A stretch of 64,000 bases of DNA from CAWHHZ01 sp963829355 (GTDB lineage: Bacteria; Acidobacteriota; Thermoanaerobaculia; Gp7-AA8; JAHWKK01). The stretch spans positions 1 to 64,000 of the forward strand of contig CAWHHZ010000011.1 of assembly GCA_963829355.1 (NCBI GenBank). Reading direction: 5' to 3'. The notes beneath the pieces are model-generated. The model saw only the letters and a list, made by a program, of their open reading frames with translations. It searched no databases and was not told the DNA's origin. Both the position numbers and the translations under genes were made by a program. Shown here in pieces: positions 8,204 to 16,700 of this stretch (position 1 is its first letter; each line of letters opens with the position of its first letter).

Positions 8204-10012
8204 ATGATCCCTTCCATGTCCAACGAAGCCTTGCTGACGACCGGGATTCTTTTCGTTGCGACGCTCCTGTTCGTTCTGGAGCGGCTGCGGTCGGATCTCG
8301 TCGCCGTGCTGGTGATGCTTTCTCTGGCTGCGACAGGCGTCCTCGAGCCAGGTGAAAGCTTTTCCGGTTTCAGCAGTCCAGTGGTGCTGGTTCTCATCGC
8401 GGCATTTGTGATCTCCGGAACCTTGTCGAGAGTGGGTGTGAGCCAGGTGATCGGAAGCAAGATCGCGCAGGCTGGTGGTTCGAGTGAGGGACGGCTGGTC
8501 GGGCTGACAGTCGTTGCGGGCTCCACCTTGTCACTCATCATGAACAATGTAGCCGCTGCCGCGGTTCTGCTCCCGAGCGTCATGGACGCCTCCCGGCGAG
8601 GTTCGGTACACCCGTCGCGGATTCTCCTGCCGCTCGCTTACGCGACGCAGCTCGGAGGAATGGCGACGCTCCTCACCACCTCGAACCTCGTTGCGAGTGC
8701 GACGTTGCTCGACCAGGGGCTCGCAGAGTTCGAGATCATCGATTTCCTCCCATTCGGTGCGCCGATCGCCGTGATCGGCGGGCTCTATCTGATATTCATC
8801 GGCCGCCGTATGCTTCCGCGGCAGAGTCTTGCGGACGCGGTCGCTGCCAAGGAGCATCGATCGCTTCAGGAGATCTACGGGCTGCAGGGAGACCTGTTCG
8901 CGATGCGAGTCCTCACCGGATCCCCGCTGATCGGTTTCGCGGTTGCAGAAGCTGATTTGCGGCGTGCGCTCGGTCTCAACATCGTCGTTCTGGAGCATCA
9001 GGACGAATCACCGCGGCCGGCGCCTTCTCCATCCGAGCGCTTCAGGATGGGTGATGTGATCATTGCGAGCGGCCCGAAGCCTGACTCCGAGGAGATGGAG
9101 TCGTTCGGGCTCGTGTTGGTCGAGAGTCAGGCCACACCTCCCCTCGTTTCTGAAAACGTCCGCCTCGTGGAGCTCGTATTGAGTCCGCGGTCCGGCCTTG
9201 CGGGAAAGACGCTCCGGGAAGTCAGTTTCCGTGAGCGATACGGGACGACCGTGGTGGCGATATGGCGTGAGGGCGAGGCCATGACGGCCGAGCTCTCTGA
9301 TGTGCCCCTCCGCTTTGGCGACGGACTTCTCGTCCACGGTTCGCGCGCCGAGATCTCACTGATTCAGAACGATTCCGACTTTCTGGTTCTGACCCAGGAG
9401 CTGGGACGTCCCGTGAGGACGCGTCAAATGATTCTGGCCTCCGCGATCATTCTCGCGTCACTGGGTGTGAGCATCGCAGGGATTCTGACTGTCGCCGAAG
9501 CGCTTCTCGCTGGTTCAGCACTCCTGGTGCTGACACGCTGCATCTCGATGGAAGAGGTATACCGCGCGATCGAATGGCGTGCGGTGGTTCTGATCGGGGC
9601 GATGCTGCCGATGGGTCTGGCGCTGGAGAAGACGGGCGCAGCGGAGATTGTTGGAGATGCGATCGCGACTGCTGCAGGGCCGTTCGGTCCGGCAGCGCTT
9701 CTTGGCGGCCTCGTCCTGCTGACGGTCGCCCTCGCTCAGATGATTCCCGGAGGCGCGGCGGTGCCGCTCGTGATCATCCCGCTCGCCGTGGCCGCTGCAA
9801 ACCACGTCGGATCCGACCCGCGGATGTTTGCGATGGCGATTGCCCTGGCTGCGTCCACCGCCATGCTGACCCCGTACGCTCACCCTGTCGGTGCGATGGT
9901 GATGGGACTCGGAGGCTACAGTTCCACGGACTACCTGAAGGCAGGTCTGCCTCTGGTGATCATCAGTACGATTCTGATCATCGTCCTCGTCCCCCTGATC
10001 TGGGCGCTCTAG
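8204..10012 (+). CDS. SLC13-family permease with two TrkA-C domains (divergent paralogue)
   Basis: A 602-residue inner-membrane protein with two hydrophobic blocks (about residues 1-205 and 400-602) around a soluble insert carrying two RCK_C/TrkA_C domains. Insert signatures are GDVIIASGP in the first and LAGKTLREVSFRERYGTTVVAIWREGE in the second. This is the layout of the SLC13/DASS anion transporters (the YfbS type). Compared with its neighbour, the usual substrate/sodium signatures are altered: GTSTNL is replaced by TTSNLV, and the C-terminal SNN motif by PGG (QMIPGGAAVPL). Substrate range may therefore differ or transport may be lost. Start could be either ATG 8204 or 8216; neither has a clear ribosome-binding site. 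Confidence 0.85.
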   Translation: MIPSMSNEALLTTGILFVATLLFVLERLRSDLVAVLVMLSLAATGVLEPGESFSGFSSPVVLVLIAAFVISGTLSRVGVSQVIGSKIAQAGGSSEGRLVGLTVVAGSTLSLIMNNVAAAAVLLPSVMDASRRGSVHPSRILLPLAYATQLGGMATLLTTSNLVASATLLDQGLAEFEIIDFLPFGAPIAVIGGLYLIFIGRRMLPRQSLADAVAAKEHRSLQEIYGLQGDLFAMRVLTGSPLIGFAVAEADLRRALGLNIVVLEHQDESPRPAPSPSERFRMGDVIIASGPKPDSEEMESFGLVLVESQATPPLVSENVRLVELVLSPRSGLAGKTLREVSFRERYGTTVVAIWREGEAMTAELSDVPLRFGDGLLVHGSRAEISLIQNDSDFLVLTQELGRPVRTRQMILASAIILASLGVSIAGILTVAEALLAGSALLVLTRCISMEEVYRAIEWRAVVLIGAMLPMGLALEKTGAAEIVGDAIATAAGPFGPAALLGGLVLLTVALAQMIPGGAAVPLVIIPLAVAAANHVGSDPRMFAMAIALAASTAMLTPYAHPVGAMVMGLGGYSSTDYLKAGLPLVIISTILIIVLVPLIWAL

Positions 10013-10022
10013 GAGACTTCCG

Positions 10023-11825
10023 TTGACTGGTGAGATCGTCCTGACTCTTCTCATCCTGGCCGCAGCGCTGGGACTGTTCATCTGGAACCGCCTGCGCGTG
10101 GATGTCGTCGGCCTGATCGTGATGACCCTGGTGATTCTGGTGGGCCTCGTCACGCCTGCCGAGGCGATCAGCGGCTTCTCCAACGAGGCGGTCGTGACGA
10201 TCGCGGCCATGTTCATCCTTTCGTCAGGGCTCCTGCGCACGGGCGCGATCGACAAGCTCGGGCGCTGGGTGGCGGCGATGGCCGGCGAGAGCGAGCTCAG
10301 AGTGCTCGTGGTTTCGCTCCTGATCGTGCTTCCGCTGAGCGCGTTTCTGAACAACACGCCGGTGGTCGTGGTGATGATCCCGGTGCTTCTCGGGATTGCC
10401 AGGAGCACGGGGCTCGCTCCGTCGCGCCTCCTCATGCCCGTGTCGTTTGCGAGTCAGATGGGAGGCACGACGACTCTGATCGGCACGAGCACGAACCTTC
10501 TGGTGGCGGGCCTCGTGCTCGAGCTGGGCCTCCCGCGCATCAGGATCTTCGACATCACTTTGCCGGGGCTCATCATGGCGGCGGTGGGTGTGCTGTATCT
10601 GCTGACGATTGGACGGATTCTGCTTCCGGTGCGTAAGGTGGAAGCGAGTCTCGTGGAGACCTACGAGCTCCGCGAATACCTGACGGTCCTGCGTATCCCC
10701 GAAGGATCGCAATACGTGGGGAAGACGCTGCGTGAATCGAGGTTTGGTGAGCAGCTCGGTCTCAATGTCGTGGCGATCGAGCGCGATGGCGAGCGTCTGA
10801 CAACTCCCCGCGGTGGTGTAATTCTCAGAGAAGGAGATGTCCTGCTCGCGGAAGGGAAGGTCGTCGACATCGCACAGATCGAAGAGATCAGCGACCTCGA
10901 GATCAAGGTCGCGAAACCGGAGATGGAGATGTTCCCGACGGAACCCGAGGAGGAAGGGGCTGCAGGGAAGACCTCCAGGCTCGCCGAGCTCATCGTGCCT
11001 CCTCGGTCGCCGGTCATTGGCCGCAGCCTGAGGGAGATCGCCTTCCGCGGCCGCTACGGGGTGCCGGTGCTCGGCATTCAGCGTCATGGTGTGACCATCC
11101 ATGAACGACTCGCCGACGTTCGCCTTCACGCCGGTGACATGCTGCTCATCCAGGCGACCAATGAGGAGCTGAAGGTCCTCCACTCATCCGACGATCTCGC
11201 GGTGATGGGTGCGGTCGATCCTCCGACACGCCGGACGCCAAAGATGAAGCTCGCGATCGGAATCATGCTGGCGGTCGTGCTGCTGGCGGCGTTCGAGATT
11301 TTTCCGATTTTCGTCAGTGCTCTGCTCGGCGTCGTCGTGATGTTCATCACCGGATGCGTCAAGCCCGACGAGGCATACGAAGACATCGACTGGATGGTGC
11401 TGGTGCTGCTCGGAACGATCATCCCTCTCGGTCTCGCGATGCAGAAGAGCGGCACCGCAGACTGGGTCGCGAGCGGGTTTCTCGACATGACGTCGTGGCT
11501 GGGTCCCTACGGCGCGCTGGCAGCGTTCTACCTTCTGACGTCGCTTCTTACGGAAGTGATCAGCAACAATGCGGCGGCGGTCGTGCTGACGCCAGTTGCG
11601 ATCTCCACGGCGGTGGCACTTGGCGTTTCGCCGATGCCGTTCGTCATCGCGGTCATGTTTGCCGCGTCGAACAGCTTCATGACGCCGGTGGGTTATCAGA
11701 CGAACACGTTCATCTACGCCCCGGGCGGGTACAGGTTCTCTGATTTCGTGAGAGTGGGAGCTCCACTCAATGCGGTGATGGTCGTTGCGGCGACGTTCGT
11801 GATCCCGATGTTCTTTCCGTTCTGA
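10023..11825 (+). CDS. SLC13-family permease with two TrkA-C domains
   Basis: A 600-residue inner-membrane protein with the same plan as the gene directly upstream: N-terminal permease half, two TrkA_C domains (GKTLRESRFGEQLGLNVVAIERDGE and GRSLREIAFRGRYGVPVLGIQRHG), then a C-terminal permease half. The canonical motifs are intact: GGTTTLIGTSTNLLVAG in the first half and TEVISNNAAAVVLTPVA in the second. The expected role is sodium-coupled uptake of sulfate, dicarboxylate or a similar anion; which one cannot be told. The start is TTG at 10023, supported by AGGAG ending 6 bases before it and overlapping the stop region of the first transporter. The pair arose by tandem duplication and is very likely co-transcribed. 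Confidence 0.9.
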   Translation: MTGEIVLTLLILAAALGLFIWNRLRVDVVGLIVMTLVILVGLVTPAEAISGFSNEAVVTIAAMFILSSGLLRTGAIDKLGRWVAAMAGESELRVLVVSLLIVLPLSAFLNNTPVVVVMIPVLLGIARSTGLAPSRLLMPVSFASQMGGTTTLIGTSTNLLVAGLVLELGLPRIRIFDITLPGLIMAAVGVLYLLTIGRILLPVRKVEASLVETYELREYLTVLRIPEGSQYVGKTLRESRFGEQLGLNVVAIERDGERLTTPRGGVILREGDVLLAEGKVVDIAQIEEISDLEIKVAKPEMEMFPTEPEEEGAAGKTSRLAELIVPPRSPVIGRSLREIAFRGRYGVPVLGIQRHGVTIHERLADVRLHAGDMLLIQATNEELKVLHSSDDLAVMGAVDPPTRRTPKMKLAIGIMLAVVLLAAFEIFPIFVSALLGVVVMFITGCVKPDEAYEDIDWMVLVLLGTIIPLGLAMQKSGTADWVASGFLDMTSWLGPYGALAAFYLLTSLLTEVISNNAAAVVLTPVAISTAVALGVSPMPFVIAVMFAASNSFMTPVGYQTNTFIYAPGGYRFSDFVRVGAPLNAVMVVAATFVIPMFFPF

Positions 11826-11840
11826 AGTTGATGGGATCGT

Positions 11841-11887
11841 CAACCGGCGGGACGGCGGTTGACATCGCGCGAGACGCGCGACCACAC
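11841..11887 (-). repeat. double-hairpin element downstream of a stop codon (copy 1)
   Basis: Read on the minus strand it begins 10 bases after the stop of the small protein gene: GTGTGG, then hairpin TCGCGCG-TCT-CGCGCGA, then a second stem CAACCGCCG-TCC-CGCCGGTTG with one mismatch. Three further copies in the window have the same first hairpin but different second stems. There is no T-run, so it is not a canonical intrinsic terminator. Confidence 0.65.
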
Positions 11888-11897
11888 TGTCGTTGGT

Positions 11898-12116
11898 TCA
11901 CCTCTTCAGCTTTTCGTTCTCGCGCTCCGCCTCGTTACGGAGCTCGCGCCGCTGGGCTGCGCCTCCATGGAGCTCATCCCTCTGCTGATCCTCCGTGAGT
12001 CCCCGGCGAAGTGTGCCTTCCGCGCGATGCTGTTCAGCGGGCGCCTCGGAGCGCTTGTCGGGCTCAGGCCGGGTCTGGTCGAGATCTCTCTGTCTCTCTT
12101 TGTCGTTGTCGTTCAT
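11898..12116 (-). CDS. small highly charged hydrophilic protein
   Basis: A 72-residue product, MNDNDKERQRDL...NEKLKR, made almost entirely of Glu, Asp, Arg, Lys, Gln and Asn, with no hydrophobic core; it should be disordered or form a charged coiled coil. The start is well supported by GGAGG placed 7 bases before the ATG. It converges with the second transporter gene. I do not recognise a family. Similar hydrophilic small proteins can be desiccation- or stress-related, but nothing here shows that. Confidence 0.6.
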   Translation of the reverse strand: MNDNDKERQRDLDQTRPEPDKRSEAPAEQHRAEGTLRRGLTEDQQRDELHGGAAQRRELRNEAERENEKLKR

Positions 12117-12170
12117 TGTTTGCCTCCTGCTTCCTGATAACGAGCACAAGGTATGCCGGTCTTAATCGTC

Positions 12171-12254
12171 GTCCGACGGTCGGACAGGTCCGACATGTCC
12201 GACGTCCGACAGTCAGACACGCCTGACTTGTCCGACATGTCCGACAGTCAGACA
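12171..12254. repeat. cluster of GTCCGAC / GTCAGAC repeats upstream of the NamZ fusion
   Basis: About 84 bases composed of repeated GTCCGAC and GTCAGAC words in both orientations, including two copies of GTCCGACATGTCCGAC. It occupies the promoter region between the small charged protein and the fusion lipoprotein. It could be a multi-site operator or simply a short satellite; the sequence does not decide. Confidence 0.55.
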
Positions 12255-12308
12255 AACCCGGCGGGCACCTCGGCCTCCCTAAAGCGAGACTTCCTTTAGA
12301 ATCGGTTC

Positions 12309-14549
12309 ATGAAAGGTCTTCTTCGCTCGTCAGCTCTTCTGTCCCTGTTTGTTCTCGCGGCATGCCAGACGGCCGTCCCTGCAGAGTCGGCGATTCCCGA
12401 TGCCACGATTACCCGTCTCGATGCGGCCATCGAGCACGCCATCGCCGAAGGAAAACTCGTGGGTGGTGTGCTGCACGTGGAGCGCGGGGATGCAACCTAC
12501 GATGAAGTCTACGGACTCCGCGCCATCACGCCCGAACGCGAACCGATGACGCGCGGCACGATCTTCGATGTCGCGTCGATCACCAAGTCGATGGCGGCGA
12601 CCCCGGCGATCATGCTGCTCGTGCAGAGGGGAGAGGTCGATCTGGATGCGCCGGTGAGACGGTACATTCCGGAGCTCGAGGGCGGATGGAGAGACGAGAT
12701 CACCGTCCGCCATCTGCTGACCCATTTCTCCGGTCTTCGCCCCGATCTCGATCTCGACGAACCGTGGGAGGGCTACGGAACGGCGATCGATCTGGCGATG
12801 CTCGAGGAGCCGGTCAACCGGCCGGGAGCAGCGTTCCGCTACAGCGACATCAATTTCATACTCGTAGGCGAAATCGTCAGACGTGTCAGCGGCATGTACC
12901 TCGACGAGTTTGTGGAATCCGAGGTCTACGGGCCGCTGAAGATGCGGAACAGTGAGTTCACACCGGATCCGTCAAAACGCCCGATGATTGCGCCGACCGA
13001 GATCGTCAGGAATGACGGTCTGCTGCGAGGAGTCGTGCATGACCCGACCTCCCGCCGGATGGCTGGGATCGCCGGGCACGCCGGCCTGTTCACGACCGTC
13101 GACGACGTCGTGCGGTACGTTCACATGCTGCAGAACGGTGGAGTGTTGGATGGGGTCCGGGTATTCGAGCCCGAGACGATTCGCCTCATGACGACTCCGC
13201 AGAGTCCCCCCGGTGCGCCGGTCAGACGGACTCTCGGTTGGGATTTCGACTCCAATTTCTCGCGGCCTCGTGGAAACTTTCCCGTGGGCTCGTTCGGACA
13301 CACAGGATGGACCGGTTCGTTCCTCTGGGTCGACCCGGCGTCCGACACGTTCTTCGTGTTCATGTCGAATCGCGTTCATCCTGATGGGTCTGGAAGCGTT
13401 CTGGCACTCCAGCGGGAGCTCGGAACGATCGTCTCGGAGATGGCCGGGTACAGCGAGTTTCCGGACGACATCCACATCGATCCGAGGCGTGGAACGGGTT
13501 CGGCCCAGAACGGGATCGACGTTCTCGGTTCACGACTGTATGAGCCGCTCCGAGGCAAGCGGATCGGTCTGATCACGAATCACACGGGTCGCGACCGGTA
13601 TGGCAATCCGACGATCGATCTGCTTCGGGGGGCGCCAGACGTCGAGCTCGTGTCGCTCTTCACGCCCGAGCACGGGATTCGCGGCGATGTGGAGGCGGAC
13701 GTGTCGGATACGCTCGATTCGCGCACCGGCCTCCCGATCTACAGTCTCTACGGGGAACGACGCGCGCCTGCACCAGACCAGCTCGACGGACTCGACGCGC
13801 TCGTATTCGACATCCAGGATATCGGCGCACGCTTCTATACCTACATCTCGACCCTCGGACTGGCGATGGAAGCAGCAGCCGATGCGGGCATCCAGTTCAT
13901 CGTTCTCGATCGCATCAACCCGATCGGAGGGGTCGCGGTCGAAGGCCCGGTCTCACCGGCCGACGAGTCGAAGTTCATCGCGTTCCATCCGATCGCGGTT
14001 CGTCACGGGATGACGGTGGGCGAGCTTGCCAGGATGTTCCGCGAGGAGCGTGAGATCGATGTCGACCTCGAAGTGGTCGAGCTGCGTGGATGGGATCGCG
14101 AGGACTACCAGGACGTGACCGGAACGATCTGGTTCGACACCTCTCCGAATATCAGGAGCCTGACTGCCGCCACCCTCTATCCCGCCATCGGTCTGCTCGA
14201 GCAGATGAACGTGTCGGTCGGGCGCGGCACGTCCACGCCCTTCGAGCTGTTCGGCGCCCCCTACGTCGATGGAAATCAGCTCGCATCGACGCTGAACGCC
14301 TCGGTCTCGTCCGACTGCATGACCTTTACACCGGTTCAGTTCACGCCGAGTACGAGCAAGTTCTCGGGCGAGTTGTCTCATGGGGTGAGCGTGACCCTCG
14401 TCGATCGCGAGCAGTGCAACATGGTCGAGACGGGTGTCGTCTTCGCGAAGGCTTTCCACGATCTGTATGGAGACGACGCGAACATCGACGGCATGAACGT
14501 TCTGCTGAGAGAACCGTCGGTGGTATCAGGCGATCAAACGTGGAGATGA
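12309..14549 (+). CDS. lipoprotein fusing a class C serine hydrolase to a NamZ (DUF1343) muramidase
   Basis: A 746-residue envelope protein. The N-terminus is a lipoprotein signal with lipobox LAAC (Cys19). Residues about 35-375 form a beta-lactamase/PBP4*-like serine hydrolase: SITK (Ser90-Lys93), YSDIN (Tyr178) and GHTGWTGS. From about residue 397 follows DUF1343, the family of the exo-acting N-acetylmuramidase NamZ, with LITNHTGRDRYG, FTPEHGIRGD, VFDIQDIGARFYTY and VLDRINPIGG. A role in peptidoglycan turnover is likely. The C-terminus looks broken. After about 14510 the family ending continues in the +1 frame (WYQAIKRGDDIDEISALW) and then again one frame over (EELDEFRERREKYLMYER), ending at 14635. 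Two extra bases would explain this. Confidence 0.88.
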   Translation: MKGLLRSSALLSLFVLAACQTAVPAESAIPDATITRLDAAIEHAIAEGKLVGGVLHVERGDATYDEVYGLRAITPEREPMTRGTIFDVASITKSMAATPAIMLLVQRGEVDLDAPVRRYIPELEGGWRDEITVRHLLTHFSGLRPDLDLDEPWEGYGTAIDLAMLEEPVNRPGAAFRYSDINFILVGEIVRRVSGMYLDEFVESEVYGPLKMRNSEFTPDPSKRPMIAPTEIVRNDGLLRGVVHDPTSRRMAGIAGHAGLFTTVDDVVRYVHMLQNGGVLDGVRVFEPETIRLMTTPQSPPGAPVRRTLGWDFDSNFSRPRGNFPVGSFGHTGWTGSFLWVDPASDTFFVFMSNRVHPDGSGSVLALQRELGTIVSEMAGYSEFPDDIHIDPRRGTGSAQNGIDVLGSRLYEPLRGKRIGLITNHTGRDRYGNPTIDLLRGAPDVELVSLFTPEHGIRGDVEADVSDTLDSRTGLPIYSLYGERRAPAPDQLDGLDALVFDIQDIGARFYTYISTLGLAMEAAADAGIQFIVLDRINPIGGVAVEGPVSPADESKFIAFHPIAVRHGMTVGELARMFREEREIDVDLEVVELRGWDREDYQDVTGTIWFDTSPNIRSLTAATLYPAIGLLEQMNVSVGRGTSTPFELFGAPYVDGNQLASTLNASVSSDCMTFTPVQFTPSTSKFSGELSHGVSVTLVDREQCNMVETGVVFAKAFHDLYGDDANIDGMNVLLREPSVVSGDQTWR

Positions 14550-14755
14550 CATCGATGAGATCAGCGCGCTGTGGAGCCGAGGAGCTCGATGAGTTTCGCG
14601 AGCGGCGCGAGAAATACCTGATGTATGAACGATGAGTGATGAAGGAATCAGGACCAGCTACAGACGAAACCACATCATCTGTGGAACCGTGCTGCTTTGA
14701 GACTCCAGTGGAGTGCGATAAACACTTTTGTCATCCTGCATTCGCGACCGATTTC

Positions 14756-14855
14756 TTTGGAGTGCTGAGCTCGCCGAAGGACGAGCTCAGCTTTTCATGG
14801 GGTTGCCACGGGATGCAAAGCGGTGCTCGTCCTACGGCGAGCACCGCACTCCAAA
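14756..14855. repeat. short MITE-like element with inverted ends TTTGGAGTGC
   Basis: A 100-bp relative of the element at 1393-1569: it starts with TTTGGAGTGC, ends with GCACTCCAAA and contains two internal hairpins (GCTCGCCGAAGGACGAGC and GTGCTCGTCCTACGGCGAGC types). It sits in the roughly 400-bp gap before the symporter gene. That gap otherwise holds only fragments of dispersed repeats and ATTCATCGTTC-type heptamers. Confidence 0.6.
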
Positions 14856-15039
14856 TCACAGCTCGATGGCCGACGAGTTTTCACACAGTCGCGAAACGAA
14901 GAATCTCGTCGTTGCGATGATGGGGAAGCGAGATCCTTCGCTTCGCTTCTGCTTCAGCATTCAACATTCAGCATTCGGCATTCGCACCGTATTCATCGTT
15001 CATCATTCATCGTTCCATAAGGTATTCTTCGCCGCGATC

Positions 15040-16503
15040 ATGATCGACATCGCCATCATCGTCCTCTATATCGCGGGGGTCGTGGGGACTGGGGTCTGGT
15101 TCTCGCGGAAGCAGGACTCGACCTCGCAGTACCTCCTCGCCGGGCGGAGTCTTCCGTGGTGGGCGATCGGTGCCTCGATCGTTGCGACGGAGACCTCGAC
15201 GATCTCGTTCATCTCGGTTCCGGGGATCGCGTACGTCCGTGGTGGCAACTTCACGTTCATCCAGCTCGTGTTCGGATATCTCGTCGGCCGCGTGGTCATC
15301 ACGTTGCTGCTGATGCCGTCGTATTTTCGCAAGCAACTCGTGACCGTCTACGAATTGCTTCATGATGTGTTCGGGGGAGGCGTCACGGCGCTCGCTGCCT
15401 CGCTCTTCGTGACGATGCGAACCGTTGCGGACGGTGTGCGGCTGCTGCTCACCGCTCTCGTGATGGCGGCCGTCTATCGGGCGTACGACACGGATGCCTC
15501 CATCACCGCAACGATCATCGGGTCGATTCTCCTGCTCGGGATCGTGATGATCGTCTTCACGTTTCTCGGTGGCATCGAGGCGGTCGTGTGGGTCGAGGTC
15601 GTACAGCTGGTGATCTACGTCGGTGGAGCGATCGCGGCAGCAGTCGTCATCGCCGGCCAGATCCCGGGCGGTATGAGCGCTGCGATCGATCTCGGGATCC
15701 AATACGACAAGTTCCGGATATTCGACTTTTCACTGGATTTCAGTCGCTCCTACGTCTTCTGGGCCGGGCTGGTAGGCGGAACGTTCCTGACGATGAGCAC
15801 CCATGGGACCGACCAGTTCATGGTGCAACGCTATCTGTCTTCGAAAAACCAGTGGAGTGCGTCGGTCGGCCTCCTCACCTCCGGCATCGTCGTGCTACTG
15901 CAGTTTCTCGGCTTTCTCTTCATCGGAGTTCTTCTGTTCGCGTTCTATCGGCCCGACCAGATGGCAGACTGGGCGACCCGGCCAGCAGCACCGTTCGATG
16001 CCCCCGACCAGGTGTTTGCTCACTTCATCGCGAACCATCTGCCCACGGGCCTGATGGGTCTGGTCGTTGCGGCGATCCTCGCCGCGGCGATGTCGTCATC
16101 ACTGAGCTCGATCGCGTCGACGGCAGTCGCCGATCTCTATACGCCGCTCTTCAAGGGTCGTGACGACCGGCACTATCTCAACGTGTCGCGCATCATCACG
16201 GTGATTGCAGGGATCGTCCAGATCGGTGTCGCGATCGCGCTGATGGGAGGCGCCCGCTCCGCTCTCGATCTCGCTCTGGCCGTTGCATCCCTCCTCAACG
16301 GTCCGATCCTCGGCATCTTCCTGCTCGGTGCAGCAGGAGTGAGAGGAAAGAACGTCGCGCTCACGTCGATGAGTATCGGCCTGATCGCCGTCACGTGGGT
16401 GTGGCTCGGCACAGATGCCGCCTGGCCCTGGTACGCCGCGACGGGAAGTCTCTCGACCCTCTTCTCAGGACTGTTGCTGCGCAATGTGCTGAAGGAAAGC
16501 TGA
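15040..16503 (+). CDS. sodium:solute symporter (SSS family)
   Basis: A 487-residue inner-membrane transporter with about 13 helices. Recognisable segments are the start MIDIAIIVLYIAGVVGTGVWFSRK, the first-helix region LLAGRSLPWWAIGASIVATETSTISFISVPG, GGIEAVVWVEVVQL, the sodium-site region MSTHGTDQFMVQRYLSSKN, and AAAMSSSLSSIAS in the eighth-helix position. These are family signatures of SSS (SLC5-like) carriers coupled to sodium. The substrate could be a sugar, amino acid or organic anion. The upstream frame is open for 100 more codons, but those are translated repeats, so the ATG at 15040 is taken. No operon partner. Confidence 0.9.
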   Translation: MIDIAIIVLYIAGVVGTGVWFSRKQDSTSQYLLAGRSLPWWAIGASIVATETSTISFISVPGIAYVRGGNFTFIQLVFGYLVGRVVITLLLMPSYFRKQLVTVYELLHDVFGGGVTALAASLFVTMRTVADGVRLLLTALVMAAVYRAYDTDASITATIIGSILLLGIVMIVFTFLGGIEAVVWVEVVQLVIYVGGAIAAAVVIAGQIPGGMSAAIDLGIQYDKFRIFDFSLDFSRSYVFWAGLVGGTFLTMSTHGTDQFMVQRYLSSKNQWSASVGLLTSGIVVLLQFLGFLFIGVLLFAFYRPDQMADWATRPAAPFDAPDQVFAHFIANHLPTGLMGLVVAAILAAAMSSSLSSIASTAVADLYTPLFKGRDDRHYLNVSRIITVIAGIVQIGVAIALMGGARSALDLALAVASLLNGPILGIFLLGAAGVRGKNVALTSMSIGLIAVTWVWLGTDAAWPWYAATGSLSTLFSGLLLRNVLKES

Positions 16504-16525
16504 CGTGTGTGTGGGACGCGCGTCT

Positions 16526-16573
16526 GTGTGGGTCGCGCGTCTCGCGCGATGTCCGCGGCCGTCCCGGTCGCGC
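16526..16573 (+). repeat. double-hairpin element downstream of a stop codon (copy 2)
   Basis: Begins 22 bases after the symporter stop: GTGTGGG, hairpin TCGCGCG-TCT-CGCGCGA, TGT, then second stem CCGCGGCCG-TCC-CGGTCGCGC, which pairs with one G-T wobble and one end mismatch. Same order and orientation relative to the upstream gene as the other copies. Confidence 0.7.
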
Positions 16574-16650
16574 AACCGATTCCGTCGCTGTGCTTTCTCG
16601 TTTTCGCTTGAATGAAGACGTTGAACCGTTTGCTGTGCGATTCACATCCT

Positions 16651-16698
16651 CTTTGGCCGGGACGGCCAAAGAGATCGCGCGGGACGCGCGACCCACAC
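16651..16698 (-). repeat. double-hairpin element downstream of a stop codon (copy 3)
   Basis: On the minus strand it starts 2 bases after the pbpC stop: GTGTGGG, perfect hairpin TCGCGCG-TCC-CGCGCGA, TCT, then perfect 9-bp stem CTTTGGCCG-TCC-CGGCCAAAG. With copy 2 it forms a back-to-back pair between the convergent symporter and pbpC genes. Confidence 0.7.
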
Positions 16699-16700
16699 GG

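Noticed and set aside
9515..11885. Long open frames on the minus strand opposite the two SLC13 genes
   Set aside because: Arg/His/Asp-rich shadow frames of high-GC genes without motifs or starts.
14728..15039. N-terminal extension of the sodium symporter frame
   Set aside because: It encodes MITE-like and heptamer repeat DNA; the first membrane helix starts at ATG 15040.
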